DNA from: Chondrilla cf. caribensis
Taxonomy: Eukaryota; Porifera; Demospongiae; Chondrillida; Chondrillidae
Reading direction: 5' to 3'
Assembly (NCBI GenBank): GCA_964020155.1
Contig: OZ026550.1
Span: 2,771,352 to 2,835,351, forward strand
DNA: 64,000 nucleotides
The position numbers and the translations under genes are program-made. The notes under the pieces are model-generated. The model did no database searches. It saw only the letters and a list, made by a program, of their open reading frames with translations, and was not told the origin of the DNA. This document shows positions 11,331 through 22,002 of this stretch, in pieces. Position 1 is the stretch's first letter; every line of letters starts with the position of its first letter.

Positions 11331-14300
11331 AAGGGAGTTTGCAGGAACCTAACAAACCTGCTCTCCTGTCTACTGACCTGACACTTCATGGAGAATATAC
11401 ATTGCACAGGTTACGTGGACGCTAATTAAGTGGGACATTGTATGCATGTGCAATATGCATGCTGCGGTTACACCAATACAATAGTGACTAATTAGTACAT
11501 GTGCACTAATCTACTATTAGTGTGTGAGGATAAACTTGAGGTTAAAGGTCAATAAAATATTCTTCAAATGTTCACTGATTTTGTACAGATTTCACTGGTT
11601 GTCTCATTCTGTAGTGAGAGAGAGTACATGTAACACATCACAGACAATAGATAATAGTGAACACATAAAGAATGTTAAACCATGTTGAAAGGAGTCACGA
11701 AGTTATGAAGCAGACGGGAACAGTTTTAATCGTAAAATTGCTACGCTCCAACCCAAAGACAACTTCCACAAGATGTCCACCTGTCATGAGTGAACACTAT
11801 TGAACATTTTCCAGTCTTGATATGTGATTTAATATGCACTAAAGCACCTCCATTAAGGACACTTGTCTATGAAAACCACCTTTCACTGGTCCCTAAAGTG
11901 GTCTTTACAGACAGGTTCCATTGTACAACTACCAGGCAGTGACCCTTGGGTGGTTTTATAGACAGGTTCCACTGTACCAAATGCAAAGAGAACTAAATCA
12001 GGTAAGAATAGGTCTATAAAGAGATTAATCTCAGGAAAGATTCAAGTCTTGTCAGGTGTGTCACATACGTACGTATATCCATATATACAGTGGCAGCCAA
12101 ATTGCAACTATGCTATAACAACCTGATGGACACCATAATGAATATCTTCATGTGACTTTTGACCACCACTGTATACCTGGGACCCCTGTAATCAGGACAC
12201 CTTGGGTCAGTCTTTTCGTGTCCTGTTTATAGGGGTGTCCATATTTCAGGGGTTATGTACTTTGGATTGAAATTAATGGACATGCACGATGTGGGGGCGT
12301 AACTCGGCGGCCATATTGGGTGGCAAAAAGACACGTTGCATATAGGGAAGAATACGAAATATGTCTAGTTGTAAGATTTCTAGACACTTCATCGTTGAAC
12401 TAAACCTCAATTGAGACATGAGCTAATACGGTACAATCCAAATCGTCTCACACGCATGCACGCACGCACACACACATACACACGCACACACACACACACT
12501 GGAAGCATCTACTGCAGTAGGCTTCTTGTACTTGTCCCCGTCAGTCCAGTAGTACTCATATTTCAGTTGACATTATAGGACAGGAAGCTTCTGTACAGAA
12601 GTTACAGATGGTCCATACATCAGGTTGATGCTGTTGAAGAAGTCAACAACTGGACAAGAGAGTACATACGAACAATCTGGTCAACACATGTGGATACATA
12701 TATACATTGCATGGTGAATACTTATGTATATAGGTATACATACGTATCTACGTATACAGCATATAGCATACTGCATGTATGCTATATGCTGCACTCAGTC
12801 CCTAGCTCATGTAAACTATGTCAACCAGTAGTGACAGTAAGTACCTCTGATAAAAAGTAGAGATTTGATGTGTCCTTCAAGGTACTTACATACCAAGCTA
12901 GTTGAAAGAGAACTTAACAGTCATACCTTGGCCTTCTTGTGAAGGTCATGACTTCTAAGCTTTCCTTTCTCCCATTTCTTATTTGTCTACAAAAAACACA
13001 GAACACATTCAGTTATTACTTATGATACATATACATACACATATGTACATATGTACCCATATAACATCATAAGAACATACAGTAGGTATGCACCATATGT
13101 ACACAAAATACAGTGAGGTGTTATGAAACTGGACAGGACTGTTTGACAACTGATCACACCAAAATCTGTTGGATAGGGACAATAATCTAAAGCTCACAAA
13201 TGATAATTATTGTCTTTTGTGAATATTGCATTGTGATTAACATGATTATTGAATATAGATGGAAATAGGGTCATCATCTCTAAAGTTAGAGGTATTTGCC
13301 CAAATGACAATGAAATAGACAACTTTCAACAACACACACCAAATATATACGTACCATGTGTGTCAAATCTTGGATAGGCACAATATTAGCTGATGATTCT
13401 TGTGTTCAAATGATAATCGGAATGTCAAATTTCATACCAAGATGACAATCATTCTGGTCAAATATCACCATTGATGCAATTATAATTACCATTATTACTT
13501 GAAACAGATGTCTTTTGACATAGCTAATGTTGACCTGTGGACAAGGGCCCTCTGCTGTGGAAGCATGCACCAATGATAGTATCTATAGAAGAAGCACTGT
13601 CGTGAACTTGTATCAACAACAGCTCAGTGTTGTGAGCGTTCGAGGCTATCAATTCCAAGTTATCTCACTTACTCCATAGCGTAAGGGTGCCTGTAATTTC
13701 AAGACCTCTCATTACACCAGCAGAGGGTGAACAGTGGTAGGACACAGTGTGGTATACCTTGCCTGATACGTCTAAGCAACAATAGCTCCAGTTACAACAG
13801 CTCATTTCTTGTATTACAACATAGACCCTCCAAACAATACGTTAATCTTGGATTGCTCTAAACCAGTTGCTCTTACCTTAGGAAATAGGAACTGCTATAG
13901 TATAGCTAGTACTGTAAGTACACAATTTATAACTACGTATACGCACCAATACATTATACAGTATACCATACCATACGATGTTAGTATAGGAAATACCAGT
14001 ATGCGGTCAGTTATAGTTGCAAATTATAACTTGCCATTTTGAATCATAGAGCTACTCATATGAAGTGAGCATAACATTATACAATATATTATATCTACGT
14101 ATCTCATCTGAAACCAGAATACTCTAGCTATTATATGGTGCAGTTCTGTACGCAGACGCTCGAGCTCGATCAGGTTGTACCGCAGCCGCCATTTTCTACA
14201 CAATATACCGTATTGTTCTATTTGCCGTCATTGCTCAATATACAATTCAGCTGTGTGGTACATTCGATATAATACATGCTGACAAAATTACAAATCTGTA

Positions 14301-15000
14301 ACAATGAATAGCTAAAAAAACAACATTAAATCAACTAAAGCATGCTTGTGTGTGACTAATAAGAATGATTTGTTAAATCTGGACAGCAATAATCTGTCTT
14401 GACTAATAACTGAATACTAGCTACACATGCTTGGTCTACAATTCACAGCTGAGAGTGAGTTAGAGAGTGAGATGTGAGGATTCCTAAAAAACTACTACCA
14501 ACTACTGTTGAATCATGCTGTTCTCGCATGCTGAGTGAAATAAACACAACCTGTAGGGATAAATAGAACATTATGGAAGCAGATGAAAGGTGTAGTCCTC
14601 AGATACTCACAAACAACCATCTCAACTATCTCTGACTCCAGAGAGGAGGGCAGCTTCCTCTATGAATGGGTAACTCCATAACAGCTTCATAGCTCATACA
14701 AGGTATACATGTGTACAGTATATGAGTACATATGCATATGTCATGAGTCTGTTATATATACCATTCATATAGTACACACCTTTGTATACATGTACCATTT
14801 ACATATATACACATGTTTGCTTTGTTCGTCTAGGATGTGGATTTTAATAGTAGATTTTAATATGTGCTGGAAGTTAAAAATCCCAGGGTGGTGAAGGGGC
14901 ATCCCCCAGGAAATTTAGGATTTTGGTCCTGTGATATATAGATCTTGGTGTAATCTGAGGTTTAGAAGTCACATTTCAGCTTTGAATTCTCTATAGTCAT
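11331..15000. other. Long intergenic stretch, no gene recognised
   Basis: No convincing exon. Around 11,840-12,260 there are decayed miniature-transposon-like pieces: AGACAGGTTCCATTGTA and AGACAGGTTCCACTGTA (reverse of a CAGTGGAACCTGTCT-type terminus), then a GGACCCC...GTCCATATTTCAGG motif pair. A short CA-rich patch lies at 12,455-12,500. The rest is AT-rich and featureless to me. Confidence 0.45.
12757..12791. repeat. Perfect short hairpin
   Basis: CAGCATATAGCATAC and its exact complement are separated by TGCAT: 15 bp arms and a 5-base loop. It lies in a region rich in alternating TA/GTATAC. Confidence 0.85.
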
Positions 15001-15161
15001 GTTTAGTCAGTGATTCAAGTAAATTTTTGCTGGGGAATTCAAAGATTCTCCCCCACTCCCCGCTCCCCAGTTGACCAACTGTACCCTGATTGGTATACCA
15101 GCACATGTGGGCACATCTCAACAGTACATGCAGTACAATGAGACAGGTGCTGTTACATACC

Positions 15162-15463
15162 TTAACACTGGGAACTCTTAGCCACAAGACGACGTTCCAC
15201 TTTCCCGGCAAGGTTCCCATTCCCAATTTGAACCAGCCCGGAGAGTACAGTGTCCCAAGTACGAAGACGACTTCCACTGCCCTCCCTCCCATCCAACCAC
15301 ATCCTCATCATGTCAACAAAACAGTCAACATCACTGGATGCTTGGATGGCCGCTATGATACTCTCATCAATGCTGAGAGGACTTCCCAACTGGGACCATT
15401 TAGGACCTAATTCTCCACCGATAAGATCAGCGAGGTCCTTCAGATCAGGTTTACTGCTTAGAA
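15162..15463 (-). CDS. Separate terminal death-domain exon
   Basis: The minus strand encodes about 101 codons ending at TGA 15162-15164. The residues KPDLKDLADLIGGELGPKW, SQLGSPLSIDESIIAAI, MMRMWLDGREG and RTWDTVLSGLV have the helix pattern of a death domain and resemble the two death-domain exons at 17.0-17.8 kb, including the W-x-x-L-G turn and RTW-x-x-VL. An acceptor CTTGCTGTAG/TTCTAAG at 15463/15464 gives a phase-1 start, the same phase as the other death-domain exons. It can therefore be an alternative last exon of the large gene, or the surviving last exon of a neighbouring copy. The gene's other last exon at 16,984 already has its own stop. Confidence 0.6.
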
Positions 15464-15910
15464 CTACAGCAAGGAGAGGAGAAACACCTTCTGTCATGTC
15501 CGCCCAAGAGCAATAACCCAACAACCCCATGCAGTCATGGATATCCTAGAACAACTCATGCCAGGACAACTCTGTGTACTCAGTACCCTCCAGAAGCCTG
15601 CACTGTGTACACATGGCTGTCCGGCTGATCAATGACATGTCAAGCTCCTTATACACTTTTACAAGGAGAGAATGTCACACACGTGAGCTATGTCAGTGAT
15701 GGTGTTCTGAGTGAGAATGTAGATGAGTGTAGCAGTACACATTAGTCACATACAACACTACAATACACTGAACTACTATAATACAGAACAATGTACAGGT
15801 AATGCATATAAATAATGGCTCACATATACACAGATGTACATACACGTACACACAACTATGCAATGCTATTTACATGTATACAAACATATTTATACAGGCA
15901 TGTGTGTGTA

Positions 15911-15911
<1 letters not shown>

Positions 15912-15978
<67 letters not shown>
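15912..15978. repeat. (CA)n microsatellite
   Basis: CA run of about 65 bp directly beside the left end of the miniature transposon at 15,995. Confidence 0.95.
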
Positions 15979-15982
<4 letters not shown>

Positions 15983-15994
15983 CACACACATGTA

Positions 15995-16796
15995 CAGTCA
16001 GACCTCACTTATCCGCACACATCCGTTTCAGGTGGATTTGCGGATAAAGTGAGGGAACTGGATAAGTGAGGGTGCGGCATTGCATGCATTTATCATGGGC
16101 GTATATATTGGGATGCGCTTGCTTGTACATAAAAGCAGATTTGCTTCTTCATGCTTGTGCTTGTAGCTATTTGCAATATAAGACATATATTACCTGAAAG
16201 CCTCTGTAAATTTATGAACAAATCGATGCCATATATATTTATAAAACAGGCAAATTTATATGGAAATGTAGGGGTAGTTGAAATATAAATAGTGTTAATT
16301 CTGCTAGTTTTGTTATTCATGCGACGCTCGTTAAATCAGTCAGAGTAGAATCGACCAAAGCTTCAAAATAACCTTTAATAAGCTTTAATCTACCTTCGAC
16401 ATCAGTTTGAAGCTGTTAAATCGATCCGTTTGAAAGTTTCAGACCAAAATATTTACATAGTCAGCTACAGTCGGCCATTTTGGAAATTCAGTATGGTTGG
16501 GTTCAGGGCGTTTCTTGGTCGTTTAGAGGGTAAGCTAAAGGCCATTTCAGGCAAATAGAACTTGAAAAGAACAAAAAGTCTACACAACGACGGACTCAAC
16601 TTAATTTTTGCGGATATCCGAGGGCAAATTATACAGATTGGTATACAACAGTATACAAAGAGTGTGACCGGATGCGGATAGCGAGGTTTCCGGTTAACCG
16701 AGGTAAAAATGTATTGTGCAGATTCGTTTCAACAGGAATTTATGCGGATGGTGAGGGAACCGGTTATCTGAGGTGCGGATAAGCGAGGTCTCACTG
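15995..16796. mobile_element. Pogo/Tigger-like non-autonomous element (802 bp)
   Basis: The left end CAGTCAGACCTCACTTATCC and the right end GGATAAGCGAGGTCTCACTG form terminal inverted repeats. They are flanked on both sides by TA (15993-15994 and 16797-16798), the target duplication of the Tc1/mariner-pogo superfamily. The terminus resembles that of the element at 46,393. Internal copies of the GCGGAT...GAGG motif are visible near 16,030-16,070, 16,610 and 16,670-16,710, as if ends were nested. No transposase frame remains. Confidence 0.8.
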
Positions 16797-16983
16797 TACA
16801 CACAAAAACATACAAAATTGATTAAGGATCTTCTGTATTTTCTGTATTCTGTATTCTGACAGGTTTTAGAAGTGGACCCATCAAACAGGTTGATCAACAC
16901 TATTTCTCCTGTCAACACTAGTGTAGCACTCTGACCTATGACCTATGAACTATGGCAACCTCTCTCAAGCAACCTGTTAAGGT

Positions 16984-17291
16984 TCACAAACCTGGATTCT
17001 TTGAGAAGAACTGTTCCACCTGATCTGCTACTTCAAAGAATCCACACTCTCGGACAGCTTCAAGCACTGTCCTCCATGTACGAGGCTTGTCTCCTGTTCC
17101 TGCTTCAGAAGATAGCCATTTTGAGCAGAGAAGGATGAAGCACTCTCTGGGATCACCTAGCTTTTGCTTTCTGATTCCTTCACACAAGTTACTGGAGATT
17201 CCCAGTCTGATTCCAAAGTCTTTCCACTTGGAATCGGTATGATCACCAACCAACTTCAAGAGATCAGATTCACAAGGTTTGGAATTAGGAC
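16984..17291 (-). CDS. Ankyrin-Roc-COR-CARD-death protein, exon 7: last death domain
   Basis: Residues about 3415-3516 of the predicted protein. The minus-strand frame opens after acceptor TATTGTCAG/GTCC (phase 1) and ends at TGA 16984-16986. It encodes a complete death domain: CESDLLKLVGDHTDSKWKDF, GIRLGISSNLCEGI, ECFILLCSKWL, RTWRTVLEAVRECG, EVADQVEQF. Death domains are six-helix interaction modules that build homotypic signalling platforms; the conserved W and the G-I-R-L-G turn are present. It is closely related to exon 6, so the two arose by exon duplication. The stop just after the last helix fits a natural C-terminus. Confidence 0.85.
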
Positions 17292-17544
17292 CTGACAATA
17301 GAAACAGAAAAGGTAATCCTCAACTATTAGCTGCAAACTACGACACTGATACAATAATGGAATGGTTATGTGCATAAAAAGCAAGAGTATACCAAATGGC
17401 TCACTCGGTATTGGAGTAGTCTAGTGCAGCCAGACATATTTTAGCCTTGGTGACATCATTTAATATGACTCTGGTCATGCAAGACTAATTCTATACTACA
17501 CTACATGGACACATCATGTACACTAAAAACACACATTCACTCAC

Positions 17545-17847
17545 CTGGAGGTTTCAGGATCTGGTCAGCTGGTACCTGATCTGCTACTTCAGGGAATCCA
17601 CACTGTCTGACAGCTTGTAGCACTGTCCTCCATGTACGAGGCTTATCTCCTGTTTCTGTTTCTGAAGACAGCCATTTTGAGCAGAGAAGAGCACGGCACT
17701 CTTCAGGGTCACCCAACTTCTGCTGGCTGATTCCTTCGCATGTGTTCCCTGATATTCCCAGTCTGATTCCAAATTCCTTCCAATTGGGATTGGCACAGTC
17801 ACCAACCAATTGCAGCAGATCAGATTCACATGGTTTAGAGTCAAGAT
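17545..17847 (-). CDS. Ankyrin-Roc-COR-CARD-death protein, exon 6: death domain
   Basis: Residues about 3314-3414. The acceptor TCTTTTCCAG/ATCTTG and donor CTCCAG/GTGAGT are both consensus. The exon is 303 bp, phase 1 at both ends. It encodes a second complete death domain: CESDLLQLVGDCANPNWKEF, GIRLGISGNTCEGI, ECRALLCSKWL, RTWRTVLQAVRQCG, EVADQVP. It is very similar to exon 7. A symmetrical phase lets this exon be skipped, duplicated or shuffled without changing the frame, which fits the duplicated neighbours on both sides. Confidence 0.85.
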
Positions 17848-18031
17848 CTGGAAAAGATTAAAACCAAGATGATTTAAATAGTCAGTGATATACCTAACAT
17901 CACATATCTTTTACATAGTAAATGTACTTCAGTGTAGCAATACTACCCTATTTTGATTTGTAATTGCTTGAGGCAATGTACAAGAACCATAATATGTATA
18001 TGTGGTGTGAATTCAAAGGCAGTTTTCTCAC

Positions 18032-18184
18032 CCAATTTGCTAGCATCAATTGGTTGCCTAGTAACAGGAGATCCCCTCCTTATTGAAGTAGAATTCGATG
18101 ATCCAAGGACCCAAAATGGCTTGGAATCGGTATGATCACCAACCAATTTCAAGAGATCAGATTCACAAGGTTTGGAGTCAATAT
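18032..18184 (-). CDS. Exon 5: chimeric half death domain joined to linker sequence
   Basis: Residues about 3263-3313 if it is used. The first part (DIDSKPCESDLLKLVGDHTD) is the start of the death-domain exon 7, nearly identical. It is cut after DSK and continues as PFWVLGSSNSTSIRRGSPV, then TRQPIDASKL, which is a copy of linker exon 3 at 18,989-19,109. Acceptor CTTTTTTAG/ATATTG and donor TTGG/GTGAG keep phase 1 at both ends (153 bp). It therefore looks splice-competent, but it encodes only helix 1-2 of a death domain. It may be a neutral recombinant exon or a true but odd module; transcript evidence would decide. Confidence 0.6.
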
Positions 18185-18364
18185 CTAAAAAGGAGAAAAT
18201 CAAAAGGTTAATTTACCATAAGTTGCATTTGTTCACATACACTTGTGCTATTCGTACATAATGGTTGGGTGTGCAGGTGCATACATTGGTGCTGTAACGT
18301 GTTACATCGAACATGATGTGAGTCCTCCTCGTATCTCATTACTAGACTGAGTACAGTAACAAAC

Positions 18365-18679
18365 CTTTGGTAGGGAGCTGCTCCAGTTCTTCCTTCATGT
18401 CTTCACCTAGCTTCTTGACATGAGGATAGCCATCTTCCCCAGTCTTGATCAACAAATCACACATCTTCCCGATCAAGGTCAGTGAACTGTTATCTCGGAT
18501 ATGTCGGTAGAGAAGTGCTGTTTTTCCACTAGGAAGAGCTCTCCTAATCTCTTCACAAGTATCACGGTCAATGATGTTGTGGACTTCCCACACAGAAGAA
18601 ACAGCTTTGGCAGGCACGCATTCTATGAACCTGTCCTTGTACTTCTCCATGAATGACCTCTGGTCAAATGATGCTGAGC
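18365..18679 (-). CDS. Exon 4: CARD-like death-fold domain
   Basis: Residues about 3158-3262. Acceptor CATTTCAG/GCTCAG, donor AAAG/GTTTGT, 315 bp, phase 1 on both sides. The sequence reads SFMEKYKDRFIECVPAKAV, VWEVHNIIDRDTCEEIRRAL, KTALLYRHIRDNSSLTLIGK, MCDLLIKTGEDGYPHVKKLG. The spacing of hydrophobic helices, with an early L/F-x-x-x-R-x-x-F-x-x-x-V and a late 'LL-KTGEDGYP', fits the CARD subgroup of the death fold. CARDs recruit partners by homotypic contacts. The assignment to CARD rather than another death-fold subclass is by pattern only. Confidence 0.65.
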
Positions 18680-18710
18680 CTGAAATGAGAATATATAGTA
18701 CATAAGCTAC

Positions 18711-18714
<4 letters not shown>

Positions 18715-18808
<94 letters not shown>

Positions 18809-18883
18809 CAGTGTTAGATACACATACACATGCAAAAGAATGCATAGAATGTACATTGCTCCACATTTGAAGAGAAAAATTAC

Positions 18884-18956
<73 letters not shown>

Positions 18957-18967
18957 GTGTGTGCGCG
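18715..18967. repeat. Opposed (CA)n and (TG)n arrays inside one intron
   Basis: (CA)n at about 18,715-18,803 and (TG)n at about 18,886-18,967 are separated by about 80 bp of unique sequence. Both lie in the intron between exons 3 and 4 of the large minus-strand gene. The two arrays are complementary. Confidence 0.9.
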
Positions 18968-18988
18968 CGTAATGGCAGTTCTTCTCAC

Positions 18989-19109
18989 CTAATTTGCAAG
19001 GATCAATTTGTTGCCTAGTAACAGGAGATCCCCTCCCTGTTGAATCAAAATTTGATGATCCAAGGACCCAAAATGGCTTGAATGAGTCCATGCCTTCAAC
19101 TAAGGAAAC
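18989..19109 (-). CDS. Exon 3: linker of the ankyrin-Roc-COR protein
   Basis: Residues about 3118-3157. Acceptor ACATCACAG/GTTTCC and donor TTAG/GTGAGA; enters in phase 0 and leaves in phase 1 (121 bp). It encodes VSLVEGMDSFKPFWVLGSSN, then STGRGSPVTRQQIDPCKL. I do not recognise a domain. The second half is duplicated in exon 5, so this linker has been mobile within the gene. Confidence 0.7.
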
Positions 19110-19492
19110 CTGTGATGTTGAAACACATATTATATATATGTACATTATGTGCATTATGATAGCAACATGACCATTAAATAACTAATAAATAAATTAAATA
19201 AATAAATAAATAAATAAATTACTATGTTTAGACTGGAAAAGATGGAGATCTAGGAACACATGTAATTTCACTCACCACAATATTATGTATATCAATGTGT
19301 GTACTCACCCATATTCACAGCACACGCACACTTTCAATAGCACCACAAATACTCACAATCACACTACATATATCTGCACCAACACATGAACACACACGCA
19401 ATTCCCAGAACAATCAAACAAACAAACACACACACAAACACACACACACACACGCACATACACACACTACACATTACAACATTCCTCAATAC

Positions 19493-21738
19493 CTGAACAG
19501 TGGAGTGGTCTATTTCGGAAAACCAGATCTTCTGTTCAGAGGTCATTGGGAATAGCTGCTTCTTCCCAGGACACATCAGGCACTTCCCACCACTTGGAGT
19601 AGCAACATGGGGTACTTCAGGACCACAGAGGGAACACAAGGAACCACACACAACATTAGCTGACTTCGTAAAACTGTCACCAAATGTTGCAGTACATGCC
19701 TCCGTGATAGCTTTGGTTAGGTCATCTCGAATACTATGACAGAAACTGTGCAATTCCTTCAAATCTGCTTCAGTGGGATTGAGTGGGATTGAATTTAATG
19801 CTGAACCACGGTCTGTAAAGGCCTCTTTGGGGACCAGCAGATTGATCTCTATAAGAGTAGCTCGCTCACTGATGTAGACAAAGGATCCTTTGTGAACGAA
19901 CTTGACAGTGGTGCGATCACTGTTGGGAAGATCCGGTTCCCAATTGTTCACATCATTATCTAAAATGATGACAATTAACCGAGGAAATAAAACACGCGGG
20001 AGATGATAAGTTTTGCTAAATCCTTTCTGCGACTTCAGAGTGTAGCACAACTTGCAAACGGTCGGCTTCACTGGTAGGTTGGCTCGTCCACAAGGAAGGG
20101 CAAGGGGGATGAAGTAAGAAATCATTTTAGATTCTTCACCTGATATCGGGGAAGAATAAGACAATTTTGCAGAAAGGCCAAGATGATGGATTACCTTCAG
20201 AAACCATTCTAAGTTGAGATTTGGGTCCACACCAATTTCAGAGAACAATTCTTTGTATCCTTCATCTTTCAAAAGGATTTCACCTTTTTCTTGAAAATGT
20301 TTAGCTGCAGGTGACTTGGGTTTGATGAAGTGTATGAGGAGAAGCTTTGATATCTCCTTGAAGAGAACTGTGGCTTCTGTGCATACAAGGTTGTTCTCTC
20401 TCTCCACACCTTCCAGCTCGTAGTAGGCATAGAAACTAAGGTTGTGGAAGAGCATTAGAAGTGCTCGGAACTGGTCGTCTGCATGCTCATTGTCGTCAAT
20501 GTAACCATGATCAAGACTGAATGTCTTCAGGTCTCTGTATGGGATGTACTTGACTCCTGACTTCCTAGTCACCAGTTCCATCATTAGCCACATTAGTGGG
20601 ATCTTCAGCTTGAGAGCGGCATCTTCTGAAGAAAGAGCATTTCTGAAAGAATTTACATATTGAGAGTCCTTCATCTCATGTTCACGGTCTTTGTACATCA
20701 GATTGTCAACTAGGAAGAGGTACTTGCCATTTTCTTCATCCCACATGAGAGGTTGTGAACTGTGAGCGTGTTCGTTGAAGACCTTTAGTCTTGAATTGAG
20801 TCCTGCTACTATCTCTTCATGGTTGGGAGACTTCAACAGTTCATCTTTGAATGTACCGACAACAGCAATACGACATGGAGGAACAGATAAGCTATCTTCC
20901 ATGACATCCTTCAAGTGCTTGCTACACTTGTATTCCAGTGTATGGACACTGGAGAAGGAACGCATCATCAACTCCCAGGTTGTCTCTGTACTGGCTATAA
21001 CCTTCTTACTACAATCTGTGTCCCTGTAAGTGATTTCAGCAAGAGAATCCACATCCTTGGAGGCATTTAAAACATGGATGTAAGTACACGGAGTACCAAG
21101 GAGAAGAGGGAGGGTGTCCATGAAGGCAGGCTGGCCTCCAGAATCAATCATATTCACAAATGTAACTTGCTGACGAGAGTCTTGCCTTTGATTACTATTG
21201 GTTTGATTTTCATATTCTTTCAGTTGACTCACAAGATGGCAGTGGGCTACTTTCATTTTCCAGTCTTGTGCAAAGGATGAAGGGTCTGTTCTCTCACTTC
21301 CTTGTCCCTCAGAGGCTTGTTTTGTTAATACAGAATGACTATTTGAAGCAGGACGTGATTTGGACTGGGACACAATGCTACTGCTGGATTCATCGGCAGC
21401 AGTGCTCCTAGGATAGCTCTCAGCTGAGTGATACTCCACATTTTCTGTCCAACCCCTCAAAATAGCTCCCATACCTTCATCACTGACGTACTCCCATGCA
21501 CTGGTGGGAGACTGTGCACTAGCTAGGTACATCTCTCTGTTGAAAGTGACCACATCTGGTGACTCCATCACTGGAGTACTGTGTTCAATCTTCTTGGACT
21601 GGTTGTGGACAAGGAGATGCTTCAGACAAGACTTCCCTACCTTCGGAGGTCCAACGAGAACACATCGGATGATGTTGACACAAACATGTCCGTGGTTGTC
21701 AAGAGCTTTGTGGTATTGCTGTATCCAGGAAGGCTTTT
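19493..21738 (-). CDS. Exon 2: Roc-COR GTPase module
   Basis: Residues about 2369-3117. The frame continues from the ankyrin exon through donor TTCAAG/GTAATT and acceptor TACCATTTTAG/AAAAGCC. It opens with a P-loop GPPKVGKS (about 2398-2405), then a long Ser-rich insert, then a G3-type motif MIDSGGQPAF and a G4-like VVGTFKDE. A COR-like region follows (IPLMWLMMELVTR, YRDLKTF, DDQFRALLMLFHNL, LFKEISKLLLIHF). Roc-COR (ROCO) proteins bind GTP and dimerise through COR; DAPK1 and MFHAS1 are animal relatives by architecture. A C-terminal part with paired cysteines (CGSLCSLCG, GGKCLMCPG) looks like a small zinc-binding piece. The exon ends at CAG/GTATTG. No kinase domain is present. Architecture confident, biochemical activity inferred. 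Confidence 0.85.
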
Positions 21739-22002
21739 CTAAAATGGTAAAAAAATGGCTCCATTAAGTATCAAAAATGCGAAAGCTGATCAAAATAGAT
21801 CAGAATGTCTCAGATGCTTATTAATAATTAGAATTCACTTTTATATTATTGTGTATATACATATGAAATATATAATAGTACATAAAAATAAGTAAGTAAA
21901 TATTATAATATATCAATTGCCTATGCATTGTATAGTCTTCTGTAGAATCCAATGAGTCAATTTATAAACAACATATTACGTATAATGGCAATGTCTAATT
22001 AC

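Noticed and set aside
13809..14042. 77-codon plus-strand ORF at 13.8 kb
   Set aside because: No recognisable domain, no conserved copy and no convincing splice or promoter context.
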